45,706 nucleotides of DNA, from positions 1 to 45,706 of IMG/VR virus record IMGVR_UViG_3300021142_000056, one strand, 5' to 3'. Within the stretch, counting starts at the first letter, position 1. Each line of letters opens with the position of its first letter. The notes under the pieces are model-generated. The model was not told where the DNA came from, did no database searches, and saw only the letters and a list, made by a program, of their open reading frames with translations. The translations under genes and the position numbers were made by a program. The stretch comes from a virus. This document shows, in pieces, positions 39,801-45,706 of this stretch.

Positions 39801-41021
39801 TTCACGATTGCCTCTACAGGTGCAACCAACACTTTCACCATCGCAAATACGGCTCAACCCGGTGCAGTCACTTTCGCTGGCACTGCAACCGTGCAACCCT
39901 TCCCCCTTCCAGCAGGAGGGGCGGTTTCGTATCAAGGCATCAGCGGTTCAACTGGGGCAGTCTGGCTCACTGGTTCCAACCCGCAAACGCTCTCTGGCGA
40001 TGTGACGGTTGGCAATACAGGAGCAGCCACGGTCAACAAGGTTCAGGGTGTAGCAATCAGCGGAACGCCTTCTGCTGGTCAAGTTCTGACGGCTTCAGCA
40101 ACAAACGCTGCATCGTGGTCAGCGCAGTCAAGTGTCACGGTCCTTTCCACCACGGGAGGAACGGGAACTGCTGGCACGACAGGAACCTACACGGTGCCTT
40201 CTTGGGCTACCAACCTTCACGTCATCTGCGTTGGTGGTGGAGGTGGGGGTGCAGGTGGTGGATACTTTGCAGGGACAACCGGCTACGCCAGTGGGGGCGT
40301 TGGCGGGAATGGTGGAAATGCCACAATTATTGACATTCCTGTCACCGCGTCCCTTATCTCTTCGGGTATTCCTTACGGCATTGGGGGTGGTGGCTCTGGA
40401 GGGACTTGTGCCTCATCAACGACAACTTCTGGTGCTGCTGGGGGAACGGGAGCCACCACCTATTTCGGCTCAACAAACGCTGCGACCAACTCCTACTGCT
40501 ACGCCAGTGGTGGAGTGGGTGGTTCGACTGGTGGAAAGTTCAATACTTCATCATTCGTCTACAACTTCCAAGGTGTGGTCTACAACGCTCAGACTTCGGG
40601 AAACGTTCTCTACGGTGGCGTTGGGGGCTATGGGGGAACTGGAGGAACTGCTGGTGTTGCTGGAACCAACGCTCAGCAGGGAACCCTTGGTGGCTTCACT
40701 GGAGGCGGTGGAGGCGGTGGAGGATGCAGTTTCAACACTGGCAACTCCAACGGTGGGGCTGGTGGAAAGCCAGACATCTCGCCCGGTATGTCCACCGTTG
40801 GTGCTGGTGGTGTTGTTTCTGGTTCGGCAGCCACGAGTGGAAGCACCTTTGGATACGCTTCGCCGGGTGCCGGTGGTGGAAACGGCAACAACACTCCAAC
40901 TCCAGCAGGAGCCAACGGAGTTTACGGTGGAGGTGGAGGTGGAGGCGGTGCTGCTGCCAACACGACAACTGGCGTTGGTGGAAATGGTGGCGCAGGCTAC
41001 ATCGTTGTTATTGCGACCTAA
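36807..41021 (+). CDS. Long collagen-like, glycine-rich tail fibre (1404 aa)
   Basis: The N-terminal 130 residues (YVGGAYAATLTGSINSST, WTGLGIATSPSG, VVRGQDGTSAVSHLATAAV) look like the baseplate- or tail-attachment part. Three collagen-like G-x-y runs with GPTG/GATG triplets are encoded at 37806-37845, 38308-38364 and 38617-38733, separated by beta domains (one TNF/C1q-like at about 350-500). Further beta-rich repeats follow. The C-terminal 270 residues are extremely Gly-rich (GGGGGGAGGG), as in tips of some phage fibres. It should form a homotrimer that binds the host surface. Confidence 0.8.
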   Translation: MARTPYTQNSYVGGAYAATLTGSINSSTSTISLTFSGTQYSSWTGLGIATSPSGATANAGFFLSIDYNSASEEKVWVPAQTISWTTSPITLTGVVRGQDGTSAVSHLATAAVIPVLTASDISEGNYTVSQTVGQVQAVGDILYGSTAQAFSRLPIGSAGQVLVAGTTGPFWSTTNTNAHSSVIVADFGTGAAVLVGTNASYTAGTTDASGGLGIGARITGNSTGTLTIDGMGLTGSYANSRVLIAGNTSTQSKYNGIYTLTTVGNTTTPYVLTRATDYNDSIAGEVAPGDYVLTIQGSSYAGRTFVMNATGSGAGGITIIGTDPITWVQSGGVGPTGPTGPTGAGGTLGYYGSFYDTTTQSVGSANTPTAMTFNTTAENNGVSITSSSQILFANAGTYNVQFSAQLTQTDNSIDQVQIWLRKNGSDLTETNTTVTMDKQNSDKVASWNFVLTVAANDYLQLMWESNSTSVTLLAQSAGSNYPATPSIILTVQQVMYTQIGPTGATGATGATGATGPTGAGYSGVTSTSTVNLGTGSAVFSGITSTGAFQIGQRARAISTANTSQYVEGIITALTANTSITINVDTFAGSGSPSSWSIAVAGNVGNTGATGASGATGATGATGATGATGATGATGATGASGSVGTANAPLSLSGTTLSISNATTGASGVITLGGDLNATGSTAGTPRVGSWQGQAFTTGTTAGQVHIFSGTTWAATSLSGDVTVSAAGTATLATTGPGAGTYGSSGSTISHAIISLDAKGRVTGATSSPASLVAGVLNATGATTWTASSSDNGQFVRFSNAVVVTLPATAPSAPWLATYYGSGSLTITPSSPATLNGSSSSYYLSSGIPALVWTDGTNYFVQPSISSGNWIATSYLNVTQYITAANTLLNLGYKSVYNGTASTALTLNSASTNNFVPQILVNGSTQTVYLLPNGQVTGSPSILNAYGTTYAGYVVGVGGISTNGTIWTVTTGTTHNFLTGQTVYLGGLSAGGSTAYNGSFTIASTGATNTFTIANTAQPGAVTFAGTATVQPFPLPAGGAVSYQGISGSTGAVWLTGSNPQTLSGDVTVGNTGAATVNKVQGVAISGTPSAGQVLTASATNAASWSAQSSVTVLSTTGGTGTAGTTGTYTVPSWATNLHVICVGGGGGGAGGGYFAGTTGYASGGVGGNGGNATIIDIPVTASLISSGIPYGIGGGGSGGTCASSTTTSGAAGGTGATTYFGSTNAATNSYCYASGGVGGSTGGKFNTSSFVYNFQGVVYNAQTSGNVLYGGVGGYGGTGGTAGVAGTNAQQGTLGGFTGGGGGGGGCSFNTGNSNGGAGGKPDISPGMSTVGAGGVVSGSAATSGSTFGYASPGAGGGNGNNTPTPAGANGVYGGGGGGGGAAANTTTGVGGNGGAGYIVVIAT

Positions 41022-41029
41022 GGGTTTAG

Positions 41030-42571
41030 ATGCCTCTTGCTAACGAGCAAATTGGACAGACTTTCCTTGGTGGTGCCGAGTTCTTCTTCAGTGGGCGCAC
41101 CATCGGGGAAGTCGCCGTCTCCAGTGAAATCGAAATAGCCAAAGCCGTTGACAGCCACAAGTACAACAAAGTTTCTGAAGTTCCTGCTTTGGAAAACAGC
41201 ACGGGCGAAACTTCGGTCATCCACGCTCGTTCAAGTTCCAACGCTTTGGTGGAAACCGATGAGGGAACGACATCGCACACTTCCAAAACTGTCTCATCTG
41301 TTGCGGAAACAGCAACAGCCACCGACGGCAACAAATCTGCACGAAAGTCTGCTTCCAGCATTGTGGAACAAGACGGAACGGCCATTGCCGAAGACGCGAC
41401 CAGCCGGACAAAAAATAGTTTGGCCAGTGAAATCCAAAACTCGCAAGCAGTTGACATCCGCACACGGAACCCTGTTAGCGCAGTGTCTGAGGTGGAAACC
41501 ACTGCTGCTCCAAAGGTCTACGGCAGGAACGTCGTTTCAAAAGCGAGTGTTATTGAATCCAGCACCAACAACAAGCAGTACGCCCGGAACCTTGTCAGCC
41601 ACGTCGAACTTCGCAATACCCGTGAGCAACACAAGAAGAACAGCATCCTTGGCCTTGGCGCACTTGGGGCTGGCTACCTTGGGTACTGGATGGCTGGCTT
41701 CCTTCCAAAACAGACCGTTCCAGCAGCCGATGGTGCGATTCGTGGAAAAGTAAGCGACGCATCTCTGGTGGAATCCCAGACAAGCCAGCGAATCGCTGCG
41801 TTCGTCAATAACGGCACGACAACGGAGACGTTCACCACTGATGGCGTAGATTCCCGGACTGTTCCCCGTACTGGTTCGACATCTGAAACGTTTGCAGCCG
41901 AGGCAACTGGTGGAAAAATCCGCAATGCCCTTTCTTCGTCGGCCCTGTTCCAAAGTAGTTCTGCCGTCAAGAAGCAAAACTTGCCACGCCTTTCAGCAGT
42001 TGCCGAAGTGCTGGTCAGTGCAGCCACGGGCCAAAACGTTCGTCGGCCCATTTCGGCAGTGGTGGAATCCTCGCAGCAAACCAATACCAAGAGCCACGGA
42101 TTTGGCCGACTTTCTTCTGCGTTCCAAACGTTCGTTGCGGCTGCAACAACCGGGCGTACCCGAACCGAAGTTGGTGAAACGGCCTTCGTACAGGCCGAAG
42201 CAGGCGTTCGCTCTACGATTCACAGGGAAACTGGAGCAGCAGAACTCGTAGAGGCCAAGACCGAAGCCAAGAAGACTTCCTACCTGACCAATTCAGCAGC
42301 ATCTCTGGTGCAAGCCGTATCTAGTAGCCGTTCGTTGCAAGCAATTGTTGACGGTGCTGGAATCCTCGTTCAGGTCGCTTCGTGCTTCAGTTTTGCTCAC
42401 ATCATCACCAACCCCCTGCCCGAAACGTATATCGAAAAAACGGCTGCTGGGGTGTATGGTGAAATGTCCCAAGCGACAGTCGTTGACAGCGCACAACCCA
42501 CATATATTGACCCATCTACCGGAATTCTTTTTGAAGACGGTGGAGTAGGCTCTTACAAGGACGGCCCATAA
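41030..42571 (+). CDS. Repetitive fibre-like protein (513 aa)
   Basis: Most of the protein is an imperfect repeat of about 19-24 residues with the pattern [RK]-x-x-[VA]-S-x-[VA]-x-E-x-x-x-T. Examples are KTVSSVAETATATDGNK, KSASSIVEQDG and NLVSHVELRNTRE. A hydrophobic Gly-rich segment (ILGLGALGAGYLGYWMAGFL, about residues 205-224) interrupts the array. The last 60 residues form a separate end piece. The periodicity suggests a beta-solenoid or trimeric fibre shaft. It starts eight bases after the collagen-like fibre gene and may be its partner. Confidence 0.6.
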   Translation: MPLANEQIGQTFLGGAEFFFSGRTIGEVAVSSEIEIAKAVDSHKYNKVSEVPALENSTGETSVIHARSSSNALVETDEGTTSHTSKTVSSVAETATATDGNKSARKSASSIVEQDGTAIAEDATSRTKNSLASEIQNSQAVDIRTRNPVSAVSEVETTAAPKVYGRNVVSKASVIESSTNNKQYARNLVSHVELRNTREQHKKNSILGLGALGAGYLGYWMAGFLPKQTVPAADGAIRGKVSDASLVESQTSQRIAAFVNNGTTTETFTTDGVDSRTVPRTGSTSETFAAEATGGKIRNALSSSALFQSSSAVKKQNLPRLSAVAEVLVSAATGQNVRRPISAVVESSQQTNTKSHGFGRLSSAFQTFVAAATTGRTRTEVGETAFVQAEAGVRSTIHRETGAAELVEAKTEAKKTSYLTNSAASLVQAVSSSRSLQAIVDGAGILVQVASCFSFAHIITNPLPETYIEKTAAGVYGEMSQATVVDSAQPTYIDPSTGILFEDGGVGSYKDGP

Positions 42572-42573
42572 AA

Positions 42574-42906
42574 ATGACGATTAACTACCCAACTCCAGCA
42601 GCCAGTCTCCCAGAACTGGAATTTACTTGGGAAGATGCCGTGGGGAACGTTATAGATTTCAGCAGCCCGAACTGGTCGTTCCAATTGAAGATTGGACGTT
42701 TCCCCAGTCCAGCCGTTTTGACCAAGACCAGTGGGATTCAAGGCTTTGCCGTCGCCCCAAATCTCATTGTCAATTGGAACCCCGGTGACCTCAACAAGTT
42801 GACCCCCGGTGTGTGGTACTTGCAAGTGACAGCAACCTACGGCCCAACGGCGCAGCAGCGTGTGTTGACCGGTTCTATCCGTATTGACCAACCAGTGATG
42901 TCGTAG
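42574..42906 (+). CDS. Small beta-sandwich tail protein (110 aa)
   Basis: ATG 42574 lies two bases after the previous stop. The sequence (LPELEFTWEDAVGNVIDFSS, WSFQLKIGRF, GVWYLQVTATYGP) has the strand pattern of small baseplate or BppU-N-like domains, which attach fibres to the tail tip. Family assignment is tentative. Confidence 0.55.
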   Translation: MTINYPTPAASLPELEFTWEDAVGNVIDFSSPNWSFQLKIGRFPSPAVLTKTSGIQGFAVAPNLIVNWNPGDLNKLTPGVWYLQVTATYGPTAQQRVLTGSIRIDQPVMS

Positions 42907-42914
42907 GTGAAAAG

Positions 42915-43433
42915 ATGACGTGGACATACACGCAAGACCCAACCAGTTCCGTCAAGGATGCCGTGCGCTTCCTCATCGGAGACACCAACGAAGGTGACCC
43001 GCTTCTCCAAGACGAGGAAATCTACTTCAACCTCTCTGAGGTGAATATGGATGTCTACCGTGCTGCATCGAACAGTTGCTACAACTTGGCTGCCAAGTTC
43101 ACCCAGCAGGCAACCAACGTCTCCAAGAGCGTCGGTGGCCTCTCCCTGAGCCAAGGCTACGGTGACCGAGCGCAGCGTTTTGAGCGTCTGGCCAAGGACT
43201 TGCTGATTCGCAGCCGTCGTGTCAATCCCCCGATTGCCAACGTTGACCCCCACGCACTCTGGGCAGAACTCAAAGTTGGTGGCCTTGACCCGTACATCCT
43301 CACTGAAAACACTTGGCCGACGAACTCAGAACTCGGCACAACGACTTCCTACGGGATGGGCTACAACCCCGGTGGTGGTGAAAACAACTCCGATGCCAAC
43401 GGCGATGAATACAACGGCAACGATGTACCGTGA
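42915..43433 (+). CDS. Head-tail connector protein (172 aa)
   Basis: The N-terminal domain DAVRFLIGDTNEGDPLLQDEEIYFNLSE is the hallmark of phage head-tail adaptors of the gp6/gp15 type; such proteins form a ring under the portal. A basic helix (RFERLAKDLLIRSRRVNPP) and a Gly/Asn-rich acidic tail follow. The stop overlaps the next GTG. It heads the neck module although the portal lies 39 kb upstream. Confidence 0.8.
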   Translation: MTWTYTQDPTSSVKDAVRFLIGDTNEGDPLLQDEEIYFNLSEVNMDVYRAASNSCYNLAAKFTQQATNVSKSVGGLSLSQGYGDRAQRFERLAKDLLIRSRRVNPPIANVDPHALWAELKVGGLDPYILTENTWPTNSELGTTTSYGMGYNPGGGENNSDANGDEYNGNDVP

Positions 43434-43840
43434 GTATTGACCCAGAACTTCTGGCGATAATGACCCAGACCATTATCGTCCAAAACCCGATTGCAGCAAA
43501 AAGCCCCGGTGGTGGCCCACCGGTTTTGGATGGCTACGGGAGACACTACGTCAACAGCAGTGGGCAAAGTGGTTCGACGGTGGAATACGGCCCACCAGTG
43601 ACCTACAAGTGTCGCTTGGAGTACAAAATGAAGGTGCTGGCCACTGAAAATGGCCGTGACCGGATGAGTTCTGGCCGTGCCTACCTCAACGGTTTCTACC
43701 CCAACCTCACTACTGAGTGTCTGGTCGTTGTCCCAAACCAGACGCAGGAATCCTTGGAGTACCCAGTGGTGATGTATGTAGAGAACAACTTCGATGAGAC
43801 TGGCCTGACGGGGTACAACACCGTTTTGCACTTTGAATAG
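43430..43840 (+). CDS. Head-tail stopper protein (136 aa)
   Basis: GTG 43430 overlaps the connector stop as GTGA. The beta-rich sequence (VTYKCRLEYKMKVLA, ECLVVVPNQTQESLEYPVVMYVEN) and its position between connector and gp10-like genes fit the stopper (gp16/FII-like) role, closing the head after packaging. Confidence 0.65.
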   Translation: MSIDPELLAIMTQTIIVQNPIAAKSPGGGPPVLDGYGRHYVNSSGQSGSTVEYGPPVTYKCRLEYKMKVLATENGRDRMSSGRAYLNGFYPNLTTECLVVVPNQTQESLEYPVVMYVENNFDETGLTGYNTVLHFE

Positions 43841-43851
43841 GGGGCAGTGAA

Positions 43852-44241
43852 ATGGCCGAAGAACTTACTGCCGAAGTCTCGCTCCACCTGTTCAATATGA
43901 TGAACGCTCCAAAGCGTGTTTTGGAGGAAATGGTTGATGCCTATAACGAATATCTGCACTTTGTTTTTAAACTGAGCCAAGAGTTAGTCCCAGTGGACAC
44001 TGGTGATTTGATGATGAGTGGCCAAGTTGACGATGCCGTGTTCCGTGACGAAAACACGGTTGGTGGGTCAATCACCTACGGCGACAATTTGGTGGATTAC
44101 GCAGTGATTGTCCACGAAGATTTGGATGCTTACCACGAGTATCCAACGCAGGCGAAGTACCTTGAACAACCGTTTACCGACAATTTCCCCGACCTCGTAG
44201 AAGACGTAAAGCGTAGAATCCGAAAGGCGTTGAAAGAATAA
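43852..44241 (+). CDS. HK97 gp10-like neck/tail completion protein (129 aa)
   Basis: VPVDTGDLMMSGQV, then a strand region GGSITYGDNLVDYAVIVHEDLDAYHEYPTQAKYLEQP, is the signature of HK97 gp10-like proteins. Such proteins join the neck to the tail. GGGGCAGTGAA precedes ATG 43852. The end overlaps the next start by one base. Confidence 0.85.
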   Translation: MAEELTAEVSLHLFNMMNAPKRVLEEMVDAYNEYLHFVFKLSQELVPVDTGDLMMSGQVDDAVFRDENTVGGSITYGDNLVDYAVIVHEDLDAYHEYPTQAKYLEQPFTDNFPDLVEDVKRRIRKALKE

Positions 44242-44675
44242 TGGCACTCCTTGATTCGATGGGCCAGTATCTCCAAGACCAGACAGCCAGTCTCCCTAGC
44301 AATCAGCAGTTGACCCTCGGTGGGAACCTGTTCCTTGGTCGCTTCCCGGCAGAAGCCCCGAACGCTGCCGTCCTCATCCAACAATACGGTGGTGGAACTC
44401 CGACGATGACGATGGGTTCAGCACCGGCGGTCATTGAGAATCCAAAACTCCAGTTGCTCGTTCGTGGTGAGCGAGAGGACTACCCGGATGCCTACCAGTT
44501 GGCCTACATCCTTTGGACAATTTTGTCCTCAGTGGTCACAAACGTCACCATTGACGGCACCAACATTCTCCGTATCGCTCCTATGGGGATGCCGAACTAC
44601 ATCGGCTACGACGATACTGACCGACCTAAGTTCACCATCAACTTCACAGCGATGGTCGCTACGCCCTCGTCGTGA
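44241..44675 (+). CDS. Tail terminator protein (144 aa)
   Basis: The order after gp10 and the sequence (LFLGRFPAEAPNAAVLIQQYGG, NPKLQLLVRGEREDYPDAYQLAYILW, RPKFTINFTAMV) fit the minor capsid/tail terminator family that caps the tail tube and fixes its length. The start overlaps the previous stop; the stop overlaps the next GTG. Confidence 0.75.
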   Translation: MALLDSMGQYLQDQTASLPSNQQLTLGGNLFLGRFPAEAPNAAVLIQQYGGGTPTMTMGSAPAVIENPKLQLLVRGEREDYPDAYQLAYILWTILSSVVTNVTIDGTNILRIAPMGMPNYIGYDDTDRPKFTINFTAMVATPSS

Positions 44676-44908
44676 GCGAACTCAACCTTGTACTGAAATC
44701 CATTGAGGCTGCCAAGGCAGCCAACCTCGCAGCCATCCGTGCTTTGGAAGCCGTCGAACAGATGTTGGGTGGTTCTGCCCCTGAGCCTGAGCCAGAGACG
44801 GAGCCGGAACAGCAGCCTGAGGGATGCCAACACACCGATGCCGTGAAGGTTCCTACGGTCAACGGCTCGTTCCTCGTCTGCCCCTGCGGGCATCAGCAAG
44901 AAATCTAA
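44672..44908 (+). CDS. Helix-plus-zinc-ribbon protein (78 aa)
   Basis: GTG 44672 overlaps the terminator gene stop as GTGA. A helix rich in Ala and Glu (1-34) is followed by a Pro/Glu linker and a C-terminal ribbon with CQH and CPCGH. The ribbon could bind zinc. Function unknown. Confidence 0.6.
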   Translation: MSELNLVLKSIEAAKAANLAAIRALEAVEQMLGGSAPEPEPETEPEQQPEGCQHTDAVKVPTVNGSFLVCPCGHQQEI

Positions 44909-44917
44909 AATCCTGAC

Positions 44918-44946
44918 TTGACTTTGTTCTAACCCTAATGTAAACT
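44918..44946 (+). promoter_or_regulatory. Promoter giving a leaderless mRNA
   Basis: TTGACT (44918-44923) and TAAACT (44941-44946) are 17 bases apart, and ATG 44953 follows six bases later with no Shine-Dalgarno site. The -35 region shares TGACTTGACTTTGT with the minus-strand promoter at 25384-25412. Confidence 0.75.
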
Positions 44947-44952
44947 TAAGGT

Positions 44953-45099
44953 ATGAGCAACCTCACAGAAGAACAGCGAGCAGCGATGAACAGATTCGCT
45001 CAGGACTTTGCAGCAGTGCTTCTTCCCATTGTGCGTAGGAAGTACGAGCAAGACCTGAGCAACGGAGCCACCGAAGCCCAGACGATAGGAGAGCAATGA
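44953..45099 (+). CDS. Small helical protein (48 aa)
   Basis: ATG 44953 is at the expected transcription start of the promoter just upstream. The protein (MSNLTEEQRAAMNRFAQDFA, VLLPIVRRKYEQDL) is one long amphipathic helix. Its stop overlaps the next ATG (ATGA), and AGGAGAG for that gene lies inside it. Function unknown. Confidence 0.55.
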   Translation: MSNLTEEQRAAMNRFAQDFAAVLLPIVRRKYEQDLSNGATEAQTIGEQ

Positions 45100-45389
45100 A
45101 CACCATCACCCCTCTGTTCCCCCTTGGGAACGTGGTCATCACGACCAACGCCCTGAACACCCTCACCGAGGCCAACCCTGAGGCTTCCTACGAGATGGTC
45201 AAAATCCTTGGCCGTCACCAGTCTGGCGACTGGGGAATCGTTGACAACGAGGACAAGAGTTCCAACGACGATGCCGTGAAGAACGGAAGCCGTATCCTGT
45301 CGGCCTACGAAATCGAAGGCATCAAGGTGTGGGTCATCACCGAGTATGACCGGAGCATCACCACCATTTTGCTCCCTGAGGACTACTAA
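45096..45389 (+). CDS. Conserved phage/plasmid-type protein (97 aa)
   Basis: FPLGNVVITTNALNTL, LGRHQSGDWGIVDNEDKSSND, NGSRILSAYEIEGIKVWVITEYDRSITTILLPEDY match a small conserved protein I know from many phages and mobile elements, where it has no established function. AGGAGAG precedes ATG 45096. Confidence 0.75.
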   Translation: MNTITPLFPLGNVVITTNALNTLTEANPEASYEMVKILGRHQSGDWGIVDNEDKSSNDDAVKNGSRILSAYEIEGIKVWVITEYDRSITTILLPEDY

Positions 45390-45409
45390 GCAGCCAATCC
45401 AAGGTTGTG

Positions 45410-45426
45410 TAGAATCCCCTAGGGAA
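45410..45426 (+). promoter_or_regulatory. -10-like box and palindrome remnant
   Basis: TAGAAT (45410-45415) is a good -10 element, overlapping AATCCCCTAGGGAA (45413-45426), which resembles the palindrome at 36788-36801. CAGGAGAC and ATG 45443 follow. A clear -35 box is not seen. Confidence 0.4.
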
Positions 45427-45442
45427 ATACACAGGAGACAAA

Positions 45443-45706
45443 ATGGCAGCGCGGAAAACGCAAGGCGTGGCAGACCTCGCTCTCACCTACGAATGGGAGA
45501 ACGTTGAGGAATGGGATGGCCTCGTCAAGGGTGACCTCGTACTCGTCAAGGGCGAGCGTGGTGATTGGCGTTTCCAATGGGCCAAGGTCAAAGATGGCGA
45601 AGTCACTGAGGTGACTGTCCACGGTGGCCCCAATGGTCACGGCTCGTTCCGAACGTTCTTACCGAACCGGGTCAGCAAGCCAAAGGTCAGGAATCGCAGG
45701 CCTGCC
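45443..45706 (+). CDS. Small beta-barrel-type actinophage protein, 3' end cut by window
   Basis: CAGGAGAC precedes ATG 45443, and the frame stays open to the window end (88 residues). The segment GLVKGDLVLVKGERGDWRFQWAKV, then EVTVHGGPNGHGSFRTFLPNRV, follows a pattern seen in short actinophage proteins: an RNA/DNA-binding-like barrel with a GGP turn and an FRTF-x-P-x-R-V end. Its KGD here is not followed by the GHxFxGNQ tag. Function unknown. Confidence 0.65.
   Translation, partial: MAARKTQGVADLALTYEWENVEEWDGLVKGDLVLVKGERGDWRFQWAKVKDGEVTEVTVHGGPNGHGSFRTFLPNRVSKPKVRNRRPA

Noticed and set aside
45532-45560. KGD near the end of the window as a nineteenth tag
   Set aside because: The GLVKGDLVLVKG context lacks the G-H-x-F-x-G-N-Q core and belongs to a beta-barrel-type protein.
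1-45706. tRNA, rRNA, integrase, attachment site or insertion sequence
   Set aside because: I looked for cloverleaf-like segments, recombinase motifs and terminal inverted repeats and saw none that could be supported.

Overview
This window reads as part of the genome of a tailed, double-stranded DNA phage that infects an actinobacterium. The phage assignment rests on a portal protein, an XkdF-type head protease, a scaffold-like protein, a capsid cement protein, an HK97-fold-type major capsid protein, head-tail connectors, an HK97 gp10-like neck protein, a tail terminator and long fibre proteins. The actinobacterial host is an inference from a WhiB-family Fe-S regulator, an Rpf-like secreted transglycosylase, and several promoters that appear to give leaderless mRNAs. 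I see no terminase, tail tube, tape measure, integrase, tRNA, rRNA or CRISPR array, so this is a piece of a larger genome.

Layout. 1-1544: small zinc-ribbon genes and a single-stranded DNA-binding protein, closed by an intrinsic terminator. 1642-5879: a palindrome that could be an operator, a small gene, a WhiB regulator, the portal, a 37-aa basic peptide and a serine-tract XkdF protease-like protein. 5887-24120: an 18-kb block of about a dozen genes that encode virion-type or effector-type proteins. 24190-25351: the only minus-strand genes, a transglycosylase and two small genes, each unit with its own promoter. 25467-27641: a DNA methyltransferase followed by a tightly overlapping string of tiny genes. 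27642-28093: a gene-free, strongly structured region upstream of a LexA-like DNA-binding protein. 28542-29860: small genes and a Cas4/RecB-like Fe-S nuclease. 29966-32607: scaffold, cement and major capsid protein. 32627-35942: metallophosphoesterase, DUF4406, DUF1003 and nucleotide-modification-associated genes. 35996-44675: fibres and tail proteins, then connector, stopper, neck and terminator proteins. 44672-45706: small accessory genes, the last one cut by the window end.

The main discovery candidate is a short peptide motif, roughly K-G-D-x-x-G-H-x-F-x-G-N-Q-[YW]. It occurs 18 times in ten neighbouring genes between 6595 and 22857. It sits near the N terminus of single-domain proteins and between domains of a 2042-aa protein. 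The modules it marks include three PI3/4-kinase-like domains, a RelA/SpoT-like domain, a classical R-S-E ADP-ribosyltransferase fused to pentapeptide repeats, three copies of a second ART-like domain, a ParB-like fold and several helical His/Ala-rich domains. I infer a common virion-loading or proteolytic-processing tag for a set of proteins that enter the host with the DNA, comparable in logic to the capsid-targeting sequences of T4 internal proteins and to the described phage polyvalent proteins. The neighbouring XkdF-like protease is an obvious candidate partner.

A second genome-wide signal is that GATC, CATG and AGCT seem to be absent. Codon choice bends to avoid them (Ile is ATT after codons ending in G, Asp is GAC before C, and the codon before Met rarely ends in C), which points to selection by host restriction.
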